A DNA stretch of 6,230 nt from a bacterium (GCA_021800575.1 JAJYYW010000091.1:1-6230), one strand, 5' to 3'; positions 1-5,717 are shown, counted from the stretch's first letter. The notes: generated from the letters alone by a model not told the origin. Numbers and translations are program-made.

Positions 1-1625
1 TGTTCTTTGACTCTCTGAACATCCGCAGTTAAGTCCGGGGCAGCATCGGTACAGGGAAGGTATACCTTGAAGGTTGTACCGTGTCCTGGTTCCGAATAGA
101 CAAAGATATGTCCACCGGATTGTTTTATGATACCATATACCATTGCAAGACCAAGACCCGTGCCTTTTCCCTTGTCCTTCGTCGTAAAAAACGGCTCAAA
201 TATCTTTGCCCTGGTCTCATGGTCCATGCCGTGGCCCGTGTCGGTCACCGCAATCATACTGTAGGTGCCGGGGAGAACTTCAGCATGCTCGGCTGCAGGG
301 GGATCGGTCAGTTCTACGGCCGAGGTTTCGATGATAAGCTTGCCGCCGCCGGGCATTGCATCACGTGCATTGATCACCAGGTTTATGATCACCTGCTCAA
401 GCTGAGCGGGGTCAACCCGTATGCAACCACTATCGCGGGCGAGGGTGAAGACCATGTCGATGTTCTCGGTGACGAGCCTGCGGAGCATCGTTTCAAGATT
501 TTTCACCAGGTCGTTGACGCTGACCACCTCGGGCTTGATGATCTGTTTCCTGCTGAAGGCGAGCAGCTTCTGCGTCAGGGATGCAGACCGCGTGGCGGCC
601 TTGATAATCTCTTCAATATCCTTTCTTGCACGGCTTTCCTGATCGAGCCTGCCAAGGACGAGTTCTGCGTACCCTATGATAACGTTGAGCATGTTGTTGA
701 AATCGTGTGCAACACCGCCGGCAAGCCTGCCGATTGCCTCCATCTTCTGAGCATGGAGGAGCCGCTCCTCGAGTCTGCGTTTTGCCTCCTCAGCCTCCTT
801 GCGTTCGGTGATGTCGAACGCAGAGGCGATAGCCGCTGTTGTACCCTGCCAGGGGATCTTCCCGGAGGTAAAATCTATCCAGCGCTCGCTTCCGTCCTTG
901 CGAACAATCTTAAACTCGTACCGGACCGGTACGTCTTCCCCGCGCTGGCGTGCCATGCCCCGTTCGCGGATCAGCGCCTTATACTGCGGGTGGACGACGT
1001 CCCAGAACCGCATGGAGAGGAGTTCATCCGCCGAATAGCCGGTCAAATCCTGGCTGGCCTTGTTAACATACACAAACCGGTCGTTCGAATAAACGAAGAT
1101 GGCGGTTGCGGTTGTCTCCGTGAGGGTGCGGAAGCGCTCTTCGTTCAGCGCGACCGTCTCCTCATAGAGTCTGCGCTCCGTGACATCCTGGACAATCCCG
1201 ATGCCGCCTTCCACTGCACCGGTTTTCGAAAACACAGGACTAAAGACGACGTTCACCGGTGTTACCTTGTGTGCCGTTGTGGAATGGTAGTCGGCCTCGA
1301 ACGATGCTACAGCACCGTGCAGCGTCCTCGCAACAGCATCAACAACACGGTTGTCCGGTAATCCGGGCATGTGCAGGCCGACGACGTCTTTTTTTGACGA
1401 ACCGATGATCTTCACGAAGTTATCGTTACACGCCGTGATGGTGCCGTTTCGATCGAAGTGCAGAATACCGAGAGGGGCGTGCTCAAAGATCGAACGGTAC
1501 TTCCGCTCGCTTTCATACAGGGCATCCTCTGTATTCCCATGACCGCGGGTATGCGGTTCAGGGAACGAAGGACGGGATGTACCGGTTGCATGTTTCCTTT
1601 GTTTTTTCCTGCTGGTCTTTTTCAC
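1..1625 (-). CDS. PAS-PAS sensor histidine kinase, C-terminal end cut by window edge
   Basis: Cytoplasmic sensor kinase that should autophosphorylate a histidine and pass the phosphate to a response regulator. The frame is open from the GTG at 1625 to the left edge (541 codons seen, no stop). Seen in order: a basic N-terminus; PAS 1 at about residues 43-150, ending in DVTERR; PAS 2 at about 165-275, with GYSADEL and ending in DITERKEAEE; a dimerisation/phosphoacceptor box AGGVAHDFNNML with His307; the N box with Asn419 (NARDAMPGGG); the G1 box DTGHGM from Asp462; FEPFFTTK; and the G2 box GTGLGLA from Gly488. No membrane span is visible, so the signal is probably intracellular. The frame continues about 20 residues past the ATPase domain with a Pro/Ala/Asp linker, which suggests a fused receiver domain outside the window (inference). 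No ATG is available. GTG 1625 has a weak GGGG motif 8 nt upstream, while GTG 1709 in frame has none. Divergent from the lipoprotein gene. The ligand is unknown. Confidence 0.93.
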   Translation of the reverse strand, partial: MKKTSRKKQRKHATGTSRPSFPEPHTRGHGNTEDALYESERKYRSIFEHAPLGILHFDRNGTITACNDNFVKIIGSSKKDVVGLHMPGLPDNRVVDAVARTLHGAVASFEADYHSTTAHKVTPVNVVFSPVFSKTGAVEGGIGIVQDVTERRLYEETVALNEERFRTLTETTATAIFVYSNDRFVYVNKASQDLTGYSADELLSMRFWDVVHPQYKALIRERGMARQRGEDVPVRYEFKIVRKDGSERWIDFTSGKIPWQGTTAAIASAFDITERKEAEEAKRRLEERLLHAQKMEAIGRLAGGVAHDFNNMLNVIIGYAELVLGRLDQESRARKDIEEIIKAATRSASLTQKLLAFSRKQIIKPEVVSVNDLVKNLETMLRRLVTENIDMVFTLARDSGCIRVDPAQLEQVIINLVINARDAMPGGGKLIIETSAVELTDPPAAEHAEVLPGTYSMIAVTDTGHGMDHETRAKIFEPFFTTKDKGKGTGLGLAMVYGIIKQSGGHIFVYSEPGHGTTFKVYLPCTDAAPDLTADVQRVKE

Positions 1626-1678
1626 GGCGTCAGCCCCGTTTCTTCTCTGTATTCGTGCGTCCGGAACAACAGCGTATC

Positions 1679-1722
1679 CGCGATTCTCCCTCCCCGGGCA
1701 TGTCCGCACGGTGATAATCGCG
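1679..1722 (-). promoter_or_regulatory. Inverted repeat at the 5' end of the kinase mRNA leader
   Basis: Perfect 7-bp arms CGCGATT (1716-1722 on the minus strand) and AATCGCG (1679-1685) enclose about 30 nt that is itself GC-rich. The first arm starts 2-3 nt after the predicted transcription start of the kinase gene (about 1725). The roughly 100-nt leader would therefore begin with a stem-loop. It could protect the 5' end or bind a regulator. The long loop makes this only a moderate prediction. Confidence 0.35.
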
Positions 1723-1731
1723 CGTTGCTTT

Positions 1732-1759
1732 TTTATACCATTACAAAAAATGATGTCAA
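1732..1759 (-). promoter_or_regulatory. Sigma70-type promoter for the histidine kinase gene
   Basis: Read on the minus strand, a perfect -35 box TTGACA (1759-1754) is followed after 16 bp by TATAAA (1737-1732), which matches the -10 consensus at five of six positions. The transcription start should be near 1725, leaving a leader of about 100 nt before the GTG at 1625. This promoter is back to back with the lipoprotein promoter. Confidence 0.7.
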
Positions 1760-1782
1760 TATCCGGGATTTATCCCTTGACA
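1754..1782. promoter_or_regulatory. Palindromic operator-like element between divergent promoters
   Basis: TGTCAA (1754-1759) and TTGACA (1777-1782) are mirror images and form the -35 boxes of the two divergent promoters. Between them lies the perfect palindrome GGGAT-TT-ATCCC (1765-1776), whose centre is within 3 bp of the centre of the two boxes. A dimeric regulator bound here would contact both -35 regions and could control both genes together. No specific regulator family is recognised from the half-site. Confidence 0.45.
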
Positions 1783-1805
1783 AATCCAGCGCATATTTTT
1801 AAAGT
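1777..1805 (+). promoter_or_regulatory. Sigma70-type promoter for the lipoprotein gene
   Basis: A perfect TTGACA (1777-1782), a 17-bp spacer and TAAAGT (1800-1805, four of six consensus bases) predict a start of transcription near 1812. The -35 box is exact and the spacing optimal; the -10 box is the weaker half. Confidence 0.6.
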
Positions 1806-1812
1806 CATGGTG

Positions 1813-1845
1813 TTGTACGATCGCCGCCCACCGTGATCCGTACAA
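1813..1845 (+). promoter_or_regulatory. 5' leader stem-loop upstream of the lipoprotein gene
   Basis: TTGTACGATC (1813-1822) pairs with GATC-C-GTACAA (1835-1845), leaving one bulged C (1839) and a 12-nt loop. This gives a 10-bp stem. It starts at about the first transcribed base and ends 4 nt before the ATG at 1850 and 25 nt before the ATG at 1871. It could stabilise the mRNA, modulate initiation, or act as a DNA operator, since TTGTAC/GTACAA is also a plausible dimer site. Confidence 0.5.
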
Positions 1846-1870
1846 TAATATGCCCGAAAGCGAGATGACC

Positions 1871-2941
1871 ATGAAAAAAGAAACACTGTCAGGAATTGTC
1901 GCACTCACGGGTGCTGCTGTCATAGCAGCTGCACTGAGCGGTTGTGTCGTCGTACCTCCGCTGAACGGACAACCCTTTGCCGAACTTCAGCCCCAGCCCG
2001 TGTACGAACAGCCCGCACCCGCCCAGCCTGCGCAAGAGCAGCCGGCATATCAGGAAGCCCCTGCCCCTGAATACCAAACTGAAGAGGCACCGGTACCCCC
2101 GGCCGTCATGTTCTCAGAGCCGCCGAATGTGGTCGTGCTGCCGGAGAGCAACAATGTGTACGTTGTACCAAACGTTTCGGCAGACATTTATTTCTGGGAC
2201 GGCTGGTGGTGGCGCTCGTGGAACGGTTTCTGGTACCGTTCGTCGTCCTATAACAGCGGATGGTCCTATTATAACCAGGTGCCTTCGTTCTATTCCAGTG
2301 TGGATCCGCACTGGAGAACCTATTACAGGGATCGCGCCTGGCAGGGGCACCCGTGGTACTATCAGGGTATTCCCAACAGGCAGCTCCAGCAGAACTGGAG
2401 GACCTGGAACAATGATCAGTATTGGCAACGGCAGAGGACCTGGAACGTCAGGGGGTATCAGCCCCGCCCGCAGCAGCAGGTCCAGCAACAACGACGTCAA
2501 CGAGAACAGGAGTACCGCCAACAGCAGCAGGCAGAACAACAGCACTGGCGGGAGACGCACGGCCGGCAGAGGCCGCAGCCGGGACGCGGACCCCAGGAAC
2601 AAAACCCCTGGCAGCGCGGACAGCAGGTCCGGCAGCCACAACCCCCGGGTCAGCAGAGGCCGCAGCCGGGACGCGGACCTCAGGAACAAAACCCCTGGCA
2701 GCGCGGACAGCAGGTCCGGCAGCCACAACCCCCGGGCCAGCAAAAACAACAGCAGGTGCAACCCCCCTCGCAACAGCTGCGCGGGCAGCAGCAGGGCCGT
2801 GGTAATCAGGGCCAATGGCAGCAAAGGCAGCAGCAAACCCAGCAACAGATGCGCGGACAACAGCGGCAACAGGAGAATCGGGGACAGCAAAAAAAGCAGC
2901 AGAACCAGGATCAACGCGATGAAAATTCCCGGGGACGATAA
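1871..2941 (+). CDS. Lipoprotein with Trp/Tyr-rich module and Gln-rich repetitive tail
   Basis: Unrecognised lipoprotein of 356 residues. The signal peptide (MKKETLSG, hydrophobic core, then ALSGC) has a lipobox with Cys25 as the acylation site, so it should be anchored to a membrane facing the periplasm or outside. After a Pro/Gln/Glu linker (about 30-85), residues 86-195 form a compact aromatic module: NVYVVPNV, then IYFWDGWWWRSWNGFWYR, then paired WY and YW segments. This resembles short W-x-x-G-x-W-type repeat proteins, but that family link is tentative. Residues 200-356 are Gln/Arg/Pro-rich and probably disordered, with a 29-residue unit repeated twice (233-290). Three in-frame ATGs exist (1850, 1865, 1871). 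I chose 1871 because it gives a canonical Lys-Lys n-region; the 1850 start adds seven residues, MPESEMT. The upstream motif AAGCGAG is a weak ribosome site. Followed by a strong terminator. Role unknown; cell-envelope binding is a guess. Confidence 0.85.
   Translation: MKKETLSGIVALTGAAVIAAALSGCVVVPPLNGQPFAELQPQPVYEQPAPAQPAQEQPAYQEAPAPEYQTEEAPVPPAVMFSEPPNVVVLPESNNVYVVPNVSADIYFWDGWWWRSWNGFWYRSSSYNSGWSYYNQVPSFYSSVDPHWRTYYRDRAWQGHPWYYQGIPNRQLQQNWRTWNNDQYWQRQRTWNVRGYQPRPQQQVQQQRRQREQEYRQQQQAEQQHWRETHGRQRPQPGRGPQEQNPWQRGQQVRQPQPPGQQRPQPGRGPQEQNPWQRGQQVRQPQPPGQQKQQQVQPPSQQLRGQQQGRGNQGQWQQRQQQTQQQMRGQQRQQENRGQQKKQQNQDQRDENSRGR
2567..2740 (+). repeat. 87-bp in-frame tandem duplication in the lipoprotein tail
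   Basis: Two adjacent 87-bp units (2567-2653 and 2654-2740) each encode 29 residues beginning QRPQPGRGPQEQNPWQRG. By eye they differ at two bases only, 2593 C versus 2680 T and the Gly codon GGT versus GGC near the unit end. Both changes are synonymous third positions. The duplication is recent or homogenised, and its length keeps frame, so copy number could vary without truncating the protein. Confidence 0.92.
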
Positions 2942-3002
2942 TACCATCAGGTAAAATCACCAGATTTTTGCCATGGTCATGCTGTAAGCATTTGTATCCA
3001 GA

Positions 3003-3040
3003 GGGGAGGTTTGAACCGGTGAAAGACCTTCCCTTTTTTT
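3003..3040 (+). terminator. Intrinsic terminator of the lipoprotein gene
   Basis: GGGGAGGTTT (3003-3012) pairs with AGACCTTCCC (3024-3033) as a 10-bp stem with two G-U pairs. It has an 11-nt loop and is followed directly by seven T residues (3034-3040). It lies 62 bp after the lipoprotein stop and should separate that gene from the sigma54 gene downstream. Confidence 0.88.
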
Positions 3041-3077
3041 ATTCCCGGCATGACCGTATCTGCTGTTCATCAGACAT

Positions 3078-3097
3078 TGTTGCAGGAAAATGCAACA
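3078..3097. promoter_or_regulatory. Inverted repeat, candidate enhancer-protein site for the sigma54 promoter
   Basis: TGTTGCA (3078-3084) and TGCAACA (3091-3097) form perfect 7-bp arms around six bases, GGAAAA. The centre is about 140 bp upstream of the predicted transcription start (about 3228) of the sigma54 promoter. That is within the usual range for activator sites of sigma54 enhancer-binding proteins. There is no T-tract, so it is not a terminator. It does not match the NtrC or NifA consensus. Confidence 0.4.
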
Positions 3098-3201
3098 TGC
3101 TGTCCTCATTCTCTACAAAACTGTTTTAACATGAAATCCTGTTATCGATTATGAGCCCTATAATTCAATATGATATCCCTCTGTGTCGTTTCGGTCCGCT
3201 T

Positions 3202-3217
3202 TGGCACAAAGCGTGCA
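3202..3217 (+). promoter_or_regulatory. Sigma54 (RpoN) -24/-12 promoter
   Basis: TGGCAC at 3202-3207, five bases, then GTGCA ending at 3217 gives the invariant GG (3203-3204) and GC (3215-3216) separated by exactly 10 bases. It matches TGGCAC-N5-TTGCA at all but one position (G for T at 3213). Transcription should start near 3228, leaving a leader of about 30 nt before the ATG at 3259. Such promoters need an ATP-driven enhancer-binding protein. Confidence 0.75.
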
Positions 3218-3258
3218 CTATAAAAAGATAGGCATCTTAAAGAAAGGAGGACACGAAC

Positions 3259-3396
3259 ATGGTAGCGATCATGACAGCATTAACGATCCTTGGGTTTGTT
3301 CTAATAGACCTGATAATTCAGGTAATCGAGAAAAAAAGAGCAACCCGCAGTGAACACACCAGAATAAGGGTAGCCGGCGTACGGGCGCTTCCATAA
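3259..3396 (+). CDS. Small single-span membrane protein (45 aa), sigma54-driven
   Basis: A 45-residue protein of unknown function. AAGGAGG (3244-3250) lies 8 nt before the ATG, a near-perfect ribosome site, which with the sigma54 promoter makes this tiny gene credible. Residues 2-24 (VAIMTALTILGFVLIDLIIQ...) form one hydrophobic helix interrupted by Asp17. A positively charged tail follows (EKKRATR...RIRVAGVR), so the C-terminus should face the cytoplasm. It could be an accessory subunit of a membrane complex or a small regulator. Small one-helix proteins of this general look occur next to electron-transfer and lipoate-carrier-like genes in related bacteria, but no such partner lies in the window. 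It stands alone, with no co-directional gene within 1 kb downstream. No strong terminator follows, only a 6-bp hairpin at 3399-3421. Confidence 0.8.
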   Translation: MVAIMTALTILGFVLIDLIIQVIEKKRATRSEHTRIRVAGVRALP

Positions 3397-3398
3397 AT

Positions 3399-3421
3399 CT
3401 GCACGGTCAGACGGAGTGCAG
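3399..3421. other. Weak hairpin between convergent genes
   Basis: CTGCAC (3399-3404) and GTGCAG (3416-3421) are perfect arms with an 11-nt loop, starting 2 bp after the stop of the small membrane gene. No U-run follows on the plus strand (GAAGAG), so it is at best an inefficient or Rho-assisted end. The remaining 3422-3534 carries a T-run (3456-3461) and a repeated TCAGATC (3480-3486 and 3497-3503) but no gene I can support. Confidence 0.3.
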
Positions 3422-3534
3422 GAAGAGAGAAACAAACTTCAGTATGCCGGTACCCTTTTTTATCTCTGACCCTCGGTCCTCAGATCGGTCCAGGTATCAG
3501 ATCAATTTTGCTTACGCTATCTTATTCGGTTCAT

Positions 3535-4509
3535 CTACACGTAATCTCTAAAATCCACGATCCCGCTGAGCTTTTCCTGTTTCACGAAACGCAGGATATT
3601 CTGAAGCGCTGCATGGACGCCCATCTCGAGGACCTGCGGGACGATCGCCGAATTGTGCGGAGAACCGAGCACGTTCGGCAGTTCGAAGAACGGGTAGTCG
3701 ATGCGGAACTGACCGTGCCTGAACGGCTCCACCCACCATGCATCGATGCCGGCCGTAACATACGGGTTTTTCTTCAAATGGTTGTACAGGGCACCCTCGT
3801 CGACGATCTCCCCCCGCGCGACGTTGATCAACACGGCGTCCTTTTTCATGGCGTCCAGCTGGGATGCACCGATGATCCCTCTGGTGTGCTTATTCAGAGG
3901 GAGCGCTATGACCACGATATCCGATTGCGCGAGCACCTGGTTGAGGTCTTTGAGTGTGCCGGCAAACGCTACGGTGTCATCCGTTTTGCCCGAGGTGTTC
4001 ACCGCCATGATCTGTACGTTAAATGCGCGCATGAACCGTGCAACTGCCGTGCCGATACCGCCGTAACCAAGAATCCCGCACGTAAGGCCATCCAGCATCC
4101 TGGTGTCGATGTGCTCGAATACGCCCGCTGACAGCCGCTGGTGTCCGGGCATAAGCTTTTTCAAAATCGCAAGCGTCATTGCCATGACATGCTCTGCCAT
4201 AGGCAGCGCGTACGCCCCGACGTTGCCGGCGACAACCATGTCGTGCCGCAGCCGGTCGAAGGGAAGATGGTCTGCCCCTGCAGAAACGAGCTGGAGAAGT
4301 TTGACATTGTCCATGGAGGCAAACTCGTCCGCTTCAAACTCTCGTGCCGGGTTCCATGAGATCAGGATATCGGTGTGTGAGATGACCCGGGCACGCTCTG
4401 CCGGCGGTACATCAAGGAGGAAGCGGCATGTACAGTGACCGCCCAGCGTGTCCTGTATCACCTGTTTTTCCTGGTCCGGCATATTGAATGAGGCAAGGAG
4501 GTTGTACAT
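3535..4509 (-). CDS. D-isomer-specific 2-hydroxyacid dehydrogenase
   Basis: NAD(P)-dependent oxidoreductase that interconverts a 2-keto acid and a D-2-hydroxy acid in the cytoplasm. At 324 residues it is a normal length for the family. Seen: an N-terminal substrate-domain half (about 1-100); the dinucleotide loop GYGGIG (148-153); the signature LINVARGEIVDEGAL with catalytic Arg232; the conserved Glu261 in DAWWVEP; and the catalytic His285 in GSPHNS. The residue at the end of the second Rossmann strand, usually Asp in NAD enzymes, is Asn171 followed by TSGKT, which hints at NADP use or relaxed choice (inference). The ATG at 4509 has GGAG 5 nt upstream. It lies 20 bp after the glutaryl-CoA dehydrogenase stop on the same strand, so the two are almost certainly co-transcribed. 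The substrate cannot be deduced. Glyoxylate/hydroxypyruvate reductase and phosphoglycerate dehydrogenase relatives share the same motifs. Confidence 0.92.
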   Translation of the reverse strand: MYNLLASFNMPDQEKQVIQDTLGGHCTCRFLLDVPPAERARVISHTDILISWNPAREFEADEFASMDNVKLLQLVSAGADHLPFDRLRHDMVVAGNVGAYALPMAEHVMAMTLAILKKLMPGHQRLSAGVFEHIDTRMLDGLTCGILGYGGIGTAVARFMRAFNVQIMAVNTSGKTDDTVAFAGTLKDLNQVLAQSDIVVIALPLNKHTRGIIGASQLDAMKKDAVLINVARGEIVDEGALYNHLKKNPYVTAGIDAWWVEPFRHGQFRIDYPFFELPNVLGSPHNSAIVPQVLEMGVHAALQNILRFVKQEKLSGIVDFRDYV

Positions 4510-4529
4510 ATCGTCTCCGTTCGCCGGGA

Positions 4530-5708
4530 CTACTCGAATGCCTTGATACCCGTTATATGTTCGCCGAGTACGAGGGTGTGGATGGTGTGCGTGCCCTCGT
4601 ACGTGGAAACGCTCTCGAGGTTATTCATATGCCGCATGCACTGGTACTCGTCGGTGATGCCGTTTGCACCGAGGATGTCCCTGCATGCACGGGCGATCTG
4701 CAGTGCGATCCTCACGTTGTTCATCTTGGCGAGCGAGACATGGTAGTGCTTCATGGTGCCGCCGTCCTGCATCCTGCCCAGGCGCCACGCGAGGAGCTGT
4801 GCCTTGGTGATCTCCGCGAGCATCCACGCGAGCCTCTCCTGGACTATCTGGTAGCCGGCGATAGGCCGTGAGAACTGTACCCGCTCCTTCGCATACTCCA
4901 GGGCCTCTTCGTAACAGGCCATGGCCGCACCGATCGCCCCCCATGCGATGCTGTAGCGGGCATGCATGAGGCAGGTGAGCGGTGACTTCAGCCCGCCCGA
5001 GCCCGGCAGGACATTTTCTGCAGGGATGGCGCAGTCATCGAAGCTCAGCTCCGAGGTAACCGATGCACGCATGGACAGTTTTCCGTGCACGTCCTTCGCT
5101 GCGAATCCCGGGGTGCCCTTTTCGACCAGGAAGCCCCGGATGCTCTTCGGGTCGTCTTTCCGTGTTTTTGCCCACACGACCGCGACGTCCGCGACAGACC
5201 CGTTCGTTATCCACATCTTCGATCCATTGAGCACGTAGCCGGTGCCGCCGTTCACCGCGGTGGTACGCATGCCCGCAGGGTTCGAGCCGAAGTCAGGCTC
5301 CGTGAGTCCGAAGCACCCTATCTTCGCCCCGCTCGCAAGGTGCGGAAGCCAGCGGTTTTTCTGTTCCTCGCTTCCGAACTCGTGGATCGCGGTCATGGCG
5401 AGCGAGCTCTGTACCGAGGCGAAACTGCGCAGGCCAGAGTCACCCCGTTCGAGCTCCTGCATCATGAGCCCGTACGCAACACTGCTGACCCTGCTGCAGC
5501 CGTACCCCTCGATCTGTGCACCGAACACGCCGAGTCTGCCCAGGGACAAAACCACCTTCATGGGAAACCTCCCGTCCCTGAACGATTGCCGGATCTCGGG
5601 CATGAATTCACGGTCGACGAAGTCGCGTACACTGTGCCGCGTGAGGCGTTCTTCCGCTGTCAGTAGCTCGTCGAGCAGATAAAAATCTGTTCCTTGAAAG
5701 TGCTGCAT
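4530..5708 (-). CDS. gcdH: Glutaryl-CoA dehydrogenase (acyl-CoA dehydrogenase family)
   Basis: FAD enzyme oxidising glutaryl-CoA to glutaconyl-CoA and normally decarboxylating it to crotonyl-CoA, a step in lysine, tryptophan and anaerobic benzoyl-CoA breakdown. Electrons go to an electron-transferring flavoprotein. The 392 residues cover the full fold: helical N-domain (1-130), beta domain with CFGLTEPDFGSNPAG (132-146) and WITNGS (166-171), and C-terminal helices with RDILGANGI (343-351). The catalytic base is Glu371 in STYEGTH. Glu87 and Arg94 in ELERGDSGLRS correspond to the residues that in human GCDH hold the terminal carboxylate, and SVQSSL follows, which separates it from short- and medium-chain acyl-CoA dehydrogenases. 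By family comparison these favour glutaryl-CoA; decarboxylating versus non-decarboxylating type is not proven. A stop lies five codons upstream, so ATG 5708 is the only usable ATG. Its ribosome site is poor, consistent with the promoter lying almost on top of it. First of two tightly linked genes. Confidence 0.92.
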   Translation of the reverse strand: MQHFQGTDFYLLDELLTAEERLTRHSVRDFVDREFMPEIRQSFRDGRFPMKVVLSLGRLGVFGAQIEGYGCSRVSSVAYGLMMQELERGDSGLRSFASVQSSLAMTAIHEFGSEEQKNRWLPHLASGAKIGCFGLTEPDFGSNPAGMRTTAVNGGTGYVLNGSKMWITNGSVADVAVVWAKTRKDDPKSIRGFLVEKGTPGFAAKDVHGKLSMRASVTSELSFDDCAIPAENVLPGSGGLKSPLTCLMHARYSIAWGAIGAAMACYEEALEYAKERVQFSRPIAGYQIVQERLAWMLAEITKAQLLAWRLGRMQDGGTMKHYHVSLAKMNNVRIALQIARACRDILGANGITDEYQCMRHMNNLESVSTYEGTHTIHTLVLGEHITGIKAFE

Positions 5709-5717
5709 AGCACGCTC

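Larger units (their letters stand above)
2942..3258. other. 317-nt intergenic region between lipoprotein and small membrane gene
   Basis: No convincing gene. It holds the lipoprotein terminator (3003-3040), an inverted repeat (3078-3097), an AT-rich stretch (about 3110-3180) that includes an isolated perfect TATAAT at 3159-3164 without a matching -35 box, and the sigma54 promoter (3202-3217) followed by the ribosome site of the 45-residue gene (3244-3250). The AT-rich stretch between the repeat and the promoter could ease the DNA bending that sigma54 activation needs. Confidence 0.6.

Noticed and set aside
81..1361. 426-codon plus-strand open frame across the kinase region
   Set aside because: It is antisense to the kinase frame, which carries two PAS domains and all kinase boxes. 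The plus-strand product has no recognisable domain and arises from codon bias.
1458..1802. 114-codon plus-strand frame running through the kinase start and control region
   Set aside because: It would cross both divergent promoters and the kinase N-terminus, has no ribosome site, and its product has no recognisable features.
1977..2960. Long open frames in other frames over the lipoprotein tail (1977-2954 plus, 2422-2805 plus, 2114-2947 minus, 2448-2960 minus)
   Set aside because: All come from the repetitive CAG/CCG-rich sequence, which has few stops in any frame. They give low-complexity Arg/Ser, Ala/Thr or Leu-only products, whereas the lipoprotein frame has a signal peptide, lipobox and an ordered module.
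3159..3164. Perfect TATAAT as a possible sigma70 promoter for the small membrane gene
   Set aside because: No -35-like hexamer lies 16-18 bp upstream. The sigma54 element nearer the gene explains its transcription better.
3480..3503. Direct repeat TCAGATC spaced 17 bp
   Set aside because: Seven bases repeated twice in a short intergenic stretch is within chance, and there is no mobile-element or operator context.
3443..3550. 35-codon plus-strand frame starting MPVPFF after the small membrane gene
   Set aside because: No ribosome site, and it overlaps the 3' end of the convergent dehydrogenase gene.
3508..4131. 207-codon plus-strand frame opposite the hydroxyacid dehydrogenase
   Set aside because: It is a shadow of the minus-strand dehydrogenase, which has every catalytic motif.
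5085..5666. 193-codon plus-strand frame opposite gcdH
   Set aside because: It is a shadow of the acyl-CoA dehydrogenase reading frame, with no ribosome site or domain.
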